NCBI RefSeq assembly: GCF_023206215.1
Contig: NZ_CP065800.1
Span: forward strand, 3,410,001-3,474,000
DNA: 64,000 nt
Direction: 5' to 3'
Source: Butyrivibrio fibrisolvens
GTDB lineage: Bacteria; Bacillota; Clostridia; Lachnospirales; Lachnospiraceae
Part shown: in pieces, positions 17,403 to 26,031 of the stretch
Position numbering within the stretch: the stretch's first letter is position 1
Layout of the letters: the number at the start of each line of letters is the position of its first letter
Made by a program: the position numbers and the translations under genes
Notes under the pieces: model-generated
Told to the model about the DNA's origin: nothing
Seen by the model: only the letters and a program-made list of their open reading frames with translations
The model's database searches: none

Positions 17403-18038
17403 CTATACCTTGCCCCCTGTGGTGCCTTCATTTAGCCTTTGTATATCAATTTCAGATATATTGCCATCCTTACATTCAAAGCAAAAGAACTGACAGTTAC
17501 CGACTTTGATATTCCAAAAATCAGATAGATCACTGCCTCTTAGATTAGTAAGAAGCGCTCTCATGCATGCACCATGCGTCTGTATCAGTATACAATCAGA
17601 AGGCTCATATTCTTTTTCCATATCTTTAAGATAAGAAATAAAATCTCCTGCTCTTCCAACTATACTGTCATAAGTCTCAACGCCTTTTTTAGGTTCGCAG
17701 TTAACGTATTCCTGCGGGTTTTCAAAAAGCTCTTTTTCCCTGGCCTTGACAATGTCATAGTCTGTGCCTTCAAGCTCTCCGAAATACATCTCCTTGATGC
17801 GCTCATCAACTACAAACTGTGATCTGTCAATCCCTGTTATAAGTTCTGCCGTCTCTATGGCTCTGTCAAGAGGACTTGAGTATACCTTTTTGATACTTAT
17901 CCCCTCATTTTTAAGTCTAAGCCCTGCTTCACGAGCCTGATCTCTTCCGGTATCATCAAGGGGAATATCGGTAGCTCCCTGAAAGAGCCTTTCTTTATTC
18001 CACCTGGTCTCACCGTGTCTTACAAAATACCAATACAT
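17403..18038 (-). CDS. Histidine phosphatase family protein
   Basis: 211 residues of the phosphoglycerate mutase-like superfamily. The catalytic RHG motif is in YWYFVRHGETRWNKERLFQG (His at residue 8); the second Arg is in YSSPLDRAIETAELI and the second His in IQTHGACMRALL. This arrangement fits a broad-specificity phosphatase or CobC/GpmB-like enzyme; the substrate cannot be read. Lies 32 bases downstream of the GH120 gene on the same strand, so it may be co-transcribed with it. Confidence 0.88.
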   Translation of the reverse strand: MYWYFVRHGETRWNKERLFQGATDIPLDDTGRDQAREAGLRLKNEGISIKKVYSSPLDRAIETAELITGIDRSQFVVDERIKEMYFGELEGTDYDIVKAREKELFENPQEYVNCEPKKGVETYDSIVGRAGDFISYLKDMEKEYEPSDCILIQTHGACMRALLTNLRGSDLSDFWNIKVGNCQFFCFECKDGNISEIDIQRLNEGTTGGKV

Positions 18039-18070
18039 AACCTAACGTTTTCCTATCTATTATTTACTTA

Positions 18071-21001
18071 TCAGATCTCTTCTACTATAACATCTCCTGA
18101 TGCACGCCTTACAGCTTCTGCTGCCTGCACAAGGCTAAGGAACTTCTTGTTTCTTACAAGTTTGAGCTGCCTGTTGGCAAAGCGAAGCTGGATGCCATAA
18201 TGGTTAAGGACAGGGCCTTCCTGCATGCTAACACGCTCTTCCATGATATCGGGATCCTGAAGATCCTTATCAATATATATGCGAAGAAGCGCAGCAATGC
18301 ACCTTCCAAGAGCCATGGTACCGTCACTTCTTTGAACACTTACGGTATCTTCCGCTTCCATACTCCAGGAAGGAATATAATGACATATTCCGTAAGCACA
18401 GTCAATTTCTGTGATCCCACTATCGCCTTCAAAATGAACCCAGGCTATATTGTCTTCGATGAATATCTCTGACACATGCCTTATCTGTTCCCTGCAGGTA
18501 ACGGATATATTTTCGCAATCCACAAGGGCTATCTGACAGTGGAGATTTTTCTTCCTGTCACGTGATGATATATCTGTACTGTCAAAAACATTGGATTCAT
18601 GCTCTGCATCTTTGGAAGCAGTGCCGGATGAATCATTATCATCCACAGCTGTATAATCAGCACTCTCTTCTATAGAAGCTTCGGATGCGCTTATACTTTC
18701 TTTAATGTTTTTAATAGCATTACTATCTTTACTATTGTTTATATTATTACTACTTTTAATATCTTTGCCATCTTTATAATCTATATTGCCTTCTATCTCT
18801 TCAATCACAAACTTACCTGTCTGTAACTGCAGGCCTCTATCTGAGCCTTGACTGCCTGTAACTGCAGCATCTGCCTTCAAAGCATCTTCAATATCCTGAT
18901 TATCATATGCCGCCTCAGCTTTAGAAGGCGAAGTAATATTCTTTTGTGATAGTCCCGGACGCACTCCCTCTATAAGTACAGGATTCCTAAAGCTTCCTGA
19001 CCTGAAAAGGACATACCTTTCAGACGGATACTCAAAAGGCCCGGCCGAAGGCATCAAAGGTCTGTGATTACCGATAAAATCAGTATCAAAGACTATAACA
19101 GAGCCGTCCGGGTTTTCAAATCTCTGCTCTGGCTCAAAGGCAGTCCCAAGCTCTTTGGAAGTAAGTAGTCTTTTTTCTCCCCTTGGCATAAAAGCAAAGA
19201 GATTGGTCATAAATGCACACTCATTACCTTCATCTGATATCCTGAAGGTGACCTTGTGCTTGTTGTCAACATATGCATCCTTCTCCTTGGGAGATGGAAG
19301 AGCACCGTTAAAATAATAATTGCCTTCAAAATATACCGGCAGATGATCATAGTAAGCATCCTTATTGGAAGGTCTTGTCTTAAAACCTGACAGATACTCT
19401 TCCATAGACGGATAATCTTTGTATGCGATAGTGCCACAGGACAGAGCTGTCAACTTACCTATTGTAGCACTCTTTGATTCAAGATACACTTGAAGATCAT
19501 CACGGACAGTTTTTTGAACGAATACATTATTACAAAATCTTGCATCACCATGAAGGATAGTCATAAATCCGGCTATCATAGTAGAGTGCGGCACGTGATA
19601 AGGAGTATACCTGTCTGTAGCAAATATATGCCCGCCATTATCAGTCCCTTTACCTACATAGGTAAAAGAACCTGCGATAAAGTTATGGACAAGGGCGATC
19701 CCCTGTGTTGACAGCCTGCAGGCAATATCTGATAACAAGAGGTTATTGTCTATAAGAGTCGGCCCATGAGATACCTCGACAAATATATCTTCGCCAAGAG
19801 ATAGTCCGCTATCTATCTGTGTTCCCACAGGCGGGACATTATCATGAAAAAGGTTACCGGTAACTCTGGTACCCTGTGCCTGCCAGTCAAGCCACAGTCC
19901 CCGTATGCAGTGATCTATGCGATTACGTCTTATAAGAGTATCTATAGCCGCATGAAGCTTGATACCGCCAATTTCAGCACCTGCAAGGTTATTTTTACAT
20001 CCTATATGATGGATATGATTGTCTTCAATTGTAGAAAAGATGCCGCCCATGTGGCCTACGATACCTGCCTGGCCACAGTCATGGATGTTACATCTTCTGA
20101 TGATATGAGAACCTACTGTCTCCTTGTCCCAGCCTTCATTCAAGGCCTGACATACAGCATCCCTCTGGGTCTGTGTGCCGTCTTTGAGATAGGTAGTAGT
20201 CCATTTATTCTCATTAGCAGGCTGCAGATACTTGCCTAGCGAGATACCGCTGCACTTGGATTCAGTTATCTCGCAGTCTTCGATGATCCAGCCCTTGGAC
20301 CAGTGGGGTCCCACCATTCCTTCCTGATGCGCAGTAGGAGGTGCCCAGTTGGTAGCTGCCTGACAGATTTTGAAACCAGAGAGCGTAATATATCCTATGC
20401 CTTCTTTGCTTGGATAAAAGCAGGTACTGCGAACACTGATCTCAACATTTTCTATATTAGGATCATAGCCTCTGAAATTGGCCTTAAATACAGTATAAAG
20501 TCCATCCCTCGACTGCTCGCAATACCAGACAAAGAGCGTATCACCCGGATTCCAGGAAGACTTCATGGTCACAGGCTTTTCAACTTCCTGATATGAAAAG
20601 ACCTCGTACATGGACCTTCCGTTCAGGAACACGTCCCCAAGATGAGCCTTCTTCCTTACATCAAACCAGTCTCCTCTTACAAACTCAGTAAAGGGATTTC
20701 GCTCCGGGAAGACAGAATTAGGAACTTCGCATGACCATACGCTCTCAGATTCTCTTTTCCAAGGGCCGATCTTCTCTGCTCCTGTTATCACTGCGCCAAG
20801 ATGACTTGAGCTTCTGTACACTATGGGCATACCTTCTTCGCCGCCTAAAGGCGGATCAACTCTCTCCCTGTATATGCCGGGAGAAACTATGATTTCATCA
20901 CCGGGAAGTGCCACATTAGCAGCTTCCTGTATAGTTTTAAAAGGATGTTCTCTTGATCCGTCACCACCTGCAAAGTTGTTCTGTGCTACATAATAATACA
21001 T
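18071..21001 (-). CDS. GH120 family beta-xylosidase with long linker and C-terminal domain
   Basis: 976-residue right-handed parallel beta-helix enzyme resembling the GH120 xylosidase XylC of Thermoanaerobacterium, which removes xylose from xylo-oligosaccharides. Shared stretches include KKAHLGDVFLNGRSMYEV, WAPPTAHQEG, HWSKGWIIED and SHIIRRCNIHDCGQ. The XylC catalytic pair corresponds to Asp372 (LWLDWQAQG) and Glu409 (IFVEVSHGP); about 14 extra residues lie between them. There is no signal peptide, so it acts inside the cell on imported oligosaccharides. Residues about 690-815 are a Ser/Asn/Asp/Lys-rich linker before a 160-residue C-terminal domain I do not recognise. GGGAGGAAG precedes ATG 21001. 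Confidence 0.88.
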   Translation of the reverse strand: MYYYVAQNNFAGGDGSREHPFKTIQEAANVALPGDEIIVSPGIYRERVDPPLGGEEGMPIVYRSSSHLGAVITGAEKIGPWKRESESVWSCEVPNSVFPERNPFTEFVRGDWFDVRKKAHLGDVFLNGRSMYEVFSYQEVEKPVTMKSSWNPGDTLFVWYCEQSRDGLYTVFKANFRGYDPNIENVEISVRSTCFYPSKEGIGYITLSGFKICQAATNWAPPTAHQEGMVGPHWSKGWIIEDCEITESKCSGISLGKYLQPANENKWTTTYLKDGTQTQRDAVCQALNEGWDKETVGSHIIRRCNIHDCGQAGIVGHMGGIFSTIEDNHIHHIGCKNNLAGAEIGGIKLHAAIDTLIRRNRIDHCIRGLWLDWQAQGTRVTGNLFHDNVPPVGTQIDSGLSLGEDIFVEVSHGPTLIDNNLLLSDIACRLSTQGIALVHNFIAGSFTYVGKGTDNGGHIFATDRYTPYHVPHSTMIAGFMTILHGDARFCNNVFVQKTVRDDLQVYLESKSATIGKLTALSCGTIAYKDYPSMEEYLSGFKTRPSNKDAYYDHLPVYFEGNYYFNGALPSPKEKDAYVDNKHKVTFRISDEGNECAFMTNLFAFMPRGEKRLLTSKELGTAFEPEQRFENPDGSVIVFDTDFIGNHRPLMPSAGPFEYPSERYVLFRSGSFRNPVLIEGVRPGLSQKNITSPSKAEAAYDNQDIEDALKADAAVTGSQGSDRGLQLQTGKFVIEEIEGNIDYKDGKDIKSSNNINNSKDSNAIKNIKESISASEASIEESADYTAVDDNDSSGTASKDAEHESNVFDSTDISSRDRKKNLHCQIALVDCENISVTCREQIRHVSEIFIEDNIAWVHFEGDSGITEIDCAYGICHYIPSWSMEAEDTVSVQRSDGTMALGRCIAALLRIYIDKDLQDPDIMEERVSMQEGPVLNHYGIQLRFANRQLKLVRNKKFLSLVQAAEAVRRASGDVIVEEI

Positions 21002-21106
21002 AAGTCCACTTCCTCCCGTATAGGATCAGACAAGACCGTCATCTTACTCGCTGGCTTCTTCGCTATTCATCTGTTAATTCCTGGATATAAAATCAAAATT
21101 ACATTT

Positions 21107-21805
21107 TTATATAGCGTAGTTACGCTCTCCAAAGATTCCTGTGCCGACACGAACAAATGTAGCACCCTCTTCTATGGCAACTTCATAGTCTCCTGTCATG
21201 CCCATAGACAGAGTATCCATAGGCTCTTTGGTAAGTTTCATCTCATTGGCCTTATTCAGAAGCTCTTTAAGCCCCCTGAAATACTGTCTGTTAGACTCAG
21301 GGTCCTCAGTATAAGGAGCGATAGTCATAAGGCCGCGGATACGCAGATGTTCAAAATCCTTGATGCTCTCTATAAAAGGAATGCACTCAGAAGGAGCAAG
21401 TCCGAACTTGGTATCCTCTCCTGCCATGTTGACTTCACATAATATGTCCATGACAATATCGTGCTTAGCTGCCTGCTTTTCAATCTCCTGAGCCAGCTTT
21501 AAGTTATCTACCGAATGGATCATATCTACCATTCCGGGCAGATATTTGACTTTATTGTTCTGAAGGTGTCCTATCATATGCCAGTGAACATCTTCCGTAA
21601 TCTGGGAAGTCTTGTCACGAAGCTCCTGAACTTTGTTTTCTCCAAAGACAGTAGCTCCATGCGACATAGCTTCTCTGATATCAGATACAGGCTTGGTCTT
21701 ACTTACAGCTATAAGTGTAACTGACTCTCTTGGCCTTTTAGCCCTGTCACAGGCAGCCTGGATCTTCTTTTCAACTTCATCTAAGTTCTCTGTGATATTA
21801 CTCAT
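21107..21805 (-). CDS. yggS: YggS family pyridoxal phosphate homeostasis protein
   Basis: 232-residue PLP-binding protein (PROSC/YggS), which buffers cellular PLP and has no known catalytic activity. The PLP lysine lies in LIAVSKTKPV near residue 35; GENKVQELRDK, WHMIGHLQNNKVKYL and the C-terminal SMGMTGDYEVAI with VRVGTGIFGER are all family signatures. AAAGG precedes ATG 21805. It is divergent from the DUF3048 gene. The usual sepF/divIVA neighbours of Firmicute yggS are absent here. Confidence 0.95.
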   Translation of the reverse strand: MSNITENLDEVEKKIQAACDRAKRPRESVTLIAVSKTKPVSDIREAMSHGATVFGENKVQELRDKTSQITEDVHWHMIGHLQNNKVKYLPGMVDMIHSVDNLKLAQEIEKQAAKHDIVMDILCEVNMAGEDTKFGLAPSECIPFIESIKDFEHLRIRGLMTIAPYTEDPESNRQYFRGLKELLNKANEMKLTKEPMDTLSMGMTGDYEVAIEEGATFVRVGTGIFGERNYAI

Positions 21806-21983
21806 GATATGCCTTTCATTTTTAGATTTTTACTTTTTATATTCTACCACACTGCCAGAATGCTTGCACCCTTCACATAAGGCAGCTGCGCGGCAGATAC
21901 TATTTTTTTATTTGAAAAAATGTTCATTTCTTTTGACAGGTTACCCAAAAATTGTCATTTTTCAGTTTAATTTCAGATAAAGG

Positions 21984-22035
21984 TTGTACCATAAACTTGT
22001 TTTTGATAAAATAGATGGGCAGGTTTTTACCTGCC
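21984..22035 (+). promoter_or_regulatory. Promoter and 5'-terminal hairpin of the DUF3048 gene
   Basis: TTGTAC (21984-21989), 17-base spacer, TAAAAT (22007-22012). The predicted transcript would begin almost at a perfect 7-bp hairpin GGCAGGT/ACCTGCC with T4 loop (22018-22035), which could protect the mRNA 5' end. Confidence 0.6.
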
Positions 22036-22091
22036 ACTAAACTAAACAGACTGTCTAACCCCATTAAATACAAGGGCAGTCAGAAAGAGTC

Positions 22092-23258
22092 ATGAATATG
22101 AAAAAAAGATTTGCTTCTCTTTTTGTAACAGGTCTTTGTGCCGCTATGGTCGTTGGATGTAGCTCTAATGATGCAGGCACACAGCCATCTACAATCGGTT
22201 CATCAGCTACAGCAGTTGAGACAACACCTTCTGATACTACAACAACAGATGCTACCACAGAAGATGTAAGTCAGGAAGTTACTACAACAACTGAAGTTCC
22301 TGAAGGAATGTACCTTAGCGAACTTACAGGCGAGCCTATCGACGAATCTCTAAAGGATCAGCGTCCTATCGCTGTTATGGTTGATAACGAGCTTACAGCA
22401 CTTCCTCACTACGGAACAGCTGAAGCAGATATCGTTTACGAACTTATGAACAGCACTAAGAACAATCGTATCACACGTCTTATGTGCATCTTTAAGGACT
22501 GGGAGTCTATCGAACAGCTCGGAAGTATCAGAAGTACAAGACCTACTAACATCGTACTTGCTGCTGAGTTCAACGCAGTACTGTGCCACGATGGTGGTCC
22601 TTACTACAATGACAGCTACTTCAAGCAGGACCTGTTCGCAGATCACTTCTCAGGTATCTTCTCTCGTGTAAACAACGGTAAGTCCCGTGAGTTCACAGAG
22701 TATATCGTATCTGGAGATCTTGACAAGGCTTTCTCTAACTCAAGCATCTCTACTACTTACAACGAAAACCGTTTTGAAGATGGCGAAAAGTTCTATTTCA
22801 CAGATTATGGTACAACAGTTGATCTTGCTGCAGAGGGAACAGAGGTTTCTGACGTAACAGAAGTTGTTCTTCCTTTCTATCACAACAGCTCAACTCTTAA
22901 GTACAACCCTGATACAGAGATGTATGAGTACTATGAGTATGGTGATGCTCACCTTGATGCAGAAGACAATGAGCCTCTTGCATTCGACAATGTAATCCTT
23001 CAGAACACAAGCCATTCACAGCTTGATGAGAACGGATACCTTGTTTACAACTATCTTGATAACGGTGATCAGTGCACAGGTTACTACCTTACAAAGGGTC
23101 AGTGCATCCCGATCTGGTGGATCAAGGGTTCACAGGAAGCTCTCACATACTACTTCACAGATTCTTCCTACTCACAGGAGCTTCAGATCAACACAGGTAA
23201 GACTTATGTTGCACTTGTTCCTCGTGATACATGGGACGAAGTTGAACTGAACAAGTAA
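22092..23258 (+). CDS. DUF3048 domain lipoprotein (YerB-like)
   Basis: 388-residue exported lipoprotein: Lys/Arg start, hydrophobic stretch and lipobox MVVGC with Cys near residue 23, then a Thr/Ser-rich spacer (residues 25-70). The DUF3048 domain starts at YLSELTGEPIDESLKDQRPIAVMVDN and contains GSIRSTRPTNIVLAAEF and the HDGGPYYN segment; the C-terminal part (WWIKGSQEALTYYF... GKTYVALVP) is the paired DUF3048_C. Function unknown; cell-envelope location inferred. Codon use differs from its neighbours by strong preference for CTT/GTT/ACA codons typical of high expression. Own promoter and terminator. Confidence 0.93.
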   Translation: MNMKKRFASLFVTGLCAAMVVGCSSNDAGTQPSTIGSSATAVETTPSDTTTTDATTEDVSQEVTTTTEVPEGMYLSELTGEPIDESLKDQRPIAVMVDNELTALPHYGTAEADIVYELMNSTKNNRITRLMCIFKDWESIEQLGSIRSTRPTNIVLAAEFNAVLCHDGGPYYNDSYFKQDLFADHFSGIFSRVNNGKSREFTEYIVSGDLDKAFSNSSISTTYNENRFEDGEKFYFTDYGTTVDLAAEGTEVSDVTEVVLPFYHNSSTLKYNPDTEMYEYYEYGDAHLDAEDNEPLAFDNVILQNTSHSQLDENGYLVYNYLDNGDQCTGYYLTKGQCIPIWWIKGSQEALTYYFTDSSYSQELQINTGKTYVALVPRDTWDEVELNK

Positions 23259-23261
23259 TTC

Positions 23262-23307
23262 AAAAATCCACACCTGCTTCTTCCAAGAAGCGGTGTGGAT
23301 TTTTTTG
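23262..23307 (+). terminator. Rho-independent terminator after the DUF3048 gene
   Basis: AAAATCCACACC / GGTGTGGATTTTTTT outer stem enclosing GCTTCTT/AGAAGC, directly after the stop codon. Confidence 0.85.
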
Positions 23308-23334
23308 CTATAACGGAAACATTGCGCCAAATCA

Positions 23335-23620
23335 GTGCAGTATCTCCAAAGGCTTTACAGGGTGTACGAAGGCACAAGGCGGGCAGTGTATAGATCATTT
23401 GTAATCTTTAATTGTTTTATAAATTCATGGCATGATATCTGTAGTTTTTTATTCTGGGGTCCAAACTCGCTTCGCTCAAACATGTGGACCCCGGGCAGAA
23501 TAAAAACTCCATCTATCACGCTCATGAATTTTATAAAACAATTAAAAAGCTTACAAATGATCTATACACCGCCCGCCTTGTGCCTTCGTACACCCTGTAA
23601 AGTCTTTGGAGATACTGCAC
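23335..23620. repeat. Long palindromic element, copy 2
   Basis: Inverted repeats of about 70 bp (outer ends GTGCAG at 23335 and CTGCAC ending 23620; about 3-4 mismatches) enclose the same core found at 7107-7248, in opposite orientation. Lies in the convergent gap between the DUF3048 terminator and the SDR gene. Outer arms share scattered positions with copy 1 (ACAG, CGAAGG, ATAGAT) but differ elsewhere in a compensated way. Confidence 0.93.
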
Positions 23621-23861
23621 CTTAAGCTATCGCTTGTATAGCTGCATAGATGAGAAAAAGAAGCCGCTTCCAGGTAGATCATAGATGAAGATATAAGCAA
23701 ATAGCCTCATATCAGTATTAAACTGATTGAAGCTATTTGTCTTCTGATACAGGAATAATGCGAACGATATCTTTAACATCGTAATACAAAAACCACACAT
23801 AGATCATTTATAGTTCTGGTCGGGATATATTTGTAACGTTGTAGTCTATATTATCAATACC
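23621..23861. other. Remainder of the DUF3048-SDR gap
   Basis: AT-rich. A long imperfect hairpin CAAATAGC...GCTATTTG (23699-23741) may contribute to ending SDR transcription, although no T run follows it on either strand. Nothing else supported. Confidence 0.4.
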
Positions 23862-24677
23862 TTATTTTTTCTTGATTCTATGAAGCTGAGGTCTGAGAAC
23901 AATCTGTGGTATTACTACGCCATCAGGTCTTTCTAGTATGTATTTTACAGCTTCTGCTACTTCTTTTGGATCAAGGCTCGCCTTGGCTGCATCATCCGCT
24001 TCAAAGTCGGCGTTTCTGTATAGGTTACTTCTTGTCATATCGGGCATGATGGTAGTGACTTTTACGCCGTACTTTCTGGCTTCATCGAATATGCTGTTGC
24101 CAAAGCTAAGGAGTCCTGCTTTTAACGCGCCATAAGCAGCTCCGTGGGGATTGGAGGATGATATGGCTGTTACAGATGCTATATCTATTATGGTTCCTTC
24201 ATTCTTCTTAAGGTCTCTTAGAAGGATCTGTGTCAGGATCATTGGTGTTTCAAGATTGGTTCTGACCATCTTTCTGATCTTATCAGGGCTTATCTCTTCG
24301 TGGAGGCCGTAGTAAGCGCAGGCGGCATTATTGATAAGGATGTTTATATCATTTTCTTTCCTTATAGCCTTTACTTCCCTCACAAGGGCATCTGTATCTG
24401 TGATATCGCAGGCTATCTTTCTGAAGTTTGGGTTACTTATAAGTGTATCATCTGTCTTTGTAAAGTCTCTGCCTATTCCGTATACTATATAGCCTTCGCT
24501 GCATAGCATGAGAGCTATCTGTTCTCCTATGCCTGAGGATGCGCCTGTAAGGAGGACGACTTTATTGTTTAGATTTTCATCTTTAGTATTTATGTTATCT
24601 TCTCTATTATTTATGTATTCATCTTTATCATTTCTGCATTCTTCTCTATTATTGATGTTTGCATTTACATTATTCAT
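23862..24677 (-). CDS. SDR family oxidoreductase
   Basis: Short-chain dehydrogenase/reductase. After an unusual Asn/Asp/Glu-rich tail of about 38 residues with NNRE/NNKD-type repeats, the Rossmann motif TGASSGIGEQIA appears, then DIT, NNAACAYYG, and the catalytic YGALK (Tyr-x3-Lys) in HGAAYGALKAGLLSF. The C-terminus DGVVIPQIVLRPQLHRIKKK is as in dehydrogenases of unknown substrate. The frame opens at ATG 24689 inside the 95-bp repeat; ATG 24677 is preferred because repeat-derived GAGG is 6 bases upstream. Lies downstream of the SPL-like gene, probably co-transcribed. Confidence 0.9.
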   Translation of the reverse strand: MNNVNANINNREECRNDKDEYINNREDNINTKDENLNNKVVLLTGASSGIGEQIALMLCSEGYIVYGIGRDFTKTDDTLISNPNFRKIACDITDTDALVREVKAIRKENDINILINNAACAYYGLHEEISPDKIRKMVRTNLETPMILTQILLRDLKKNEGTIIDIASVTAISSSNPHGAAYGALKAGLLSFGNSIFDEARKYGVKVTTIMPDMTRSNLYRNADFEADDAAKASLDPKEVAEAVKYILERPDGVVIPQIVLRPQLHRIKKK

Positions 24678-24680
24678 GCT

Positions 24681-24778
24681 TAACCTCATGCCGCGAGCAA
24701 AACGAATTACTGATGGTTCAAATTGATGGAGCTCGCGGCATCAATTTGTTTTTTAATAATGGAACATTTTCAAACTTA
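24681..24778 (-). repeat. 95-bp intercistronic palindromic repeat, copy B
   Basis: Fills exactly the gap between the SPL-like stop codon (24776-24778) and the SDR start. On the minus strand it ends CGGCATGAGGTTA, whose GAGG is the SDR ribosome binding site. More diverged than the other copies. Confidence 0.88.
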
Positions 24779-25816
24779 CGTCTCTTCCCACCTGAATATC
24801 TTAGCATCAGGGCAGATTTTTAAGATCTTACTTGTAAGAAAAGACTCCATCTCTTCTGTCAGTTTCTTTGGGTAGTGATAGTATCCTTCATCCAGAATAT
24901 ATGGATACTGCACCGCAGAAGATACCGGCATTACTTTTCTCATCTTCTTAAGATAAGCTTCTGATATTCTAAAACTTCCTACGCTGAAGTCTCTTACCTT
25001 AGTCATATCTATAGCTGTACTTACTTCTTCCAGCATATCGCTGTAAACTTGTTTCCAGTTTTTTCCAGGCATAGGGTTTTCATGACCACCCGGAATATAG
25101 ATCATGGGATCAAAGCATAGTCTTACAGGCCATCCGGCTTCCAGATAATAAGCGGCAGCTTCAAGCCTTGCTGAAAGTCTTGCAGAGCCGTGCTCATACT
25201 GTTTAATGACAGGGTCTGGCGAAATAGTCCATGCGAATATAACTCTGTCACATGGCTCTATATCCAGGTCACCTCTTCCGCATTTGGTACGTATTTCAAT
25301 TGTAAGATTTTCATGACTTTTAGTAAACTCTACCCATTTTGATACAAATCCCGTAAGGCTCTCAAGTGCCATAAGGTCTGTATCATAGGATACGCATAGA
25401 TATACCGGGAACTTTGCAAGGAGCTCTTCTACTTCTTTGAAGATGTCTTCTATGTTCACGAATACAACAAGATTGGCAGAAGGATACATTCCTTTTAGGT
25501 AGCAATATTCGCAGTCGTACAGGCAGTTCATGATACATGACGTATAATAAAAATGGCTGTTGCCAAAATCCTGACACACAGGAGCTCCGTCATATACAAG
25601 GCGCCCTTTCTTGGATGCCAGTATCAGATTCCTTGCAAGGCGCTGAGCACTAAAATCCTGTCTTTTCCTGTTGAATACATCTTTGTAATGATCTATTACA
25701 ATTACGCGTGAATCAGGAAAGTGACTCAGGATATTATCTGCTTTGCCATTACCTAATAATTCTTTTTCTACATATATATGCTTAAAAGCATTTTGAAAAA
25801 TATCTTCTCCGTCCAT
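24776..25816 (-). CDS. Spore photoproduct lyase-like radical SAM protein
   Basis: About 346 residues. Resembles spore photoproduct lyase (SPL), a radical SAM enzyme repairing thymine photodimers of spore DNA. The iron-sulfur motif is in TSCIMNCLYDCEYCYLKG near residue 95 (C-x3-C-x2-C spacing in CLYDCEYC); FVNIEDIF, SYDTDL and EIRTKCG follow the family pattern. GTG 25831 is in frame, but ATG 25816 has a GGAG site. A terminator separates it from the phosphorylase-like gene upstream; the SDR gene follows through repeat copy B. Butyrivibrio-type organisms are not generally seen to sporulate, so another repair substrate is possible. Confidence 0.82.
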   Translation of the reverse strand: MDGEDIFQNAFKHIYVEKELLGNGKADNILSHFPDSRVIVIDHYKDVFNRKRQDFSAQRLARNLILASKKGRLVYDGAPVCQDFGNSHFYYTSCIMNCLYDCEYCYLKGMYPSANLVVFVNIEDIFKEVEELLAKFPVYLCVSYDTDLMALESLTGFVSKWVEFTKSHENLTIEIRTKCGRGDLDIEPCDRVIFAWTISPDPVIKQYEHGSARLSARLEAAAYYLEAGWPVRLCFDPMIYIPGGHENPMPGKNWKQVYSDMLEEVSTAIDMTKVRDFSVGSFRISEAYLKKMRKVMPVSSAVQYPYILDEGYYHYPKKLTEEMESFLTSKILKICPDAKIFRWEET

Positions 25817-25872
25817 ATCCCCGGTCTCCACAAATCCAAAAACTCATAATCAATATGTTCCTTTATTGTACG

Positions 25873-25905
25873 AAAAAAGAGCTCCAAGCACAAGGTTTGA
25901 AGCTC
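25873..25905 (-). terminator. Terminator after the phosphorylase-like gene
   Basis: Minus strand GAGCTTCAA/TTGGAGCTC stem (one G-T pair) with 9-base loop, followed by T6. Confidence 0.75.
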
Positions 25906-26031
25906 CTTATAATATCAGTGTTTATGCGATCTGATGAGTCTGGTTTTGACTATCTTACAGCGATGATCTCCTCAGCCATGTCGAAAAGCTCATCAGCTCA
26001 TTGACTGCATATACGGTCTGGCGCCGAAACA

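Noticed and set aside
23204..23398. Small ORF over the start of the long palindrome, with a similar ORF at 23335-23625
   Set aside because: The similarity of the two products is simply the inverted repeat read on both strands.
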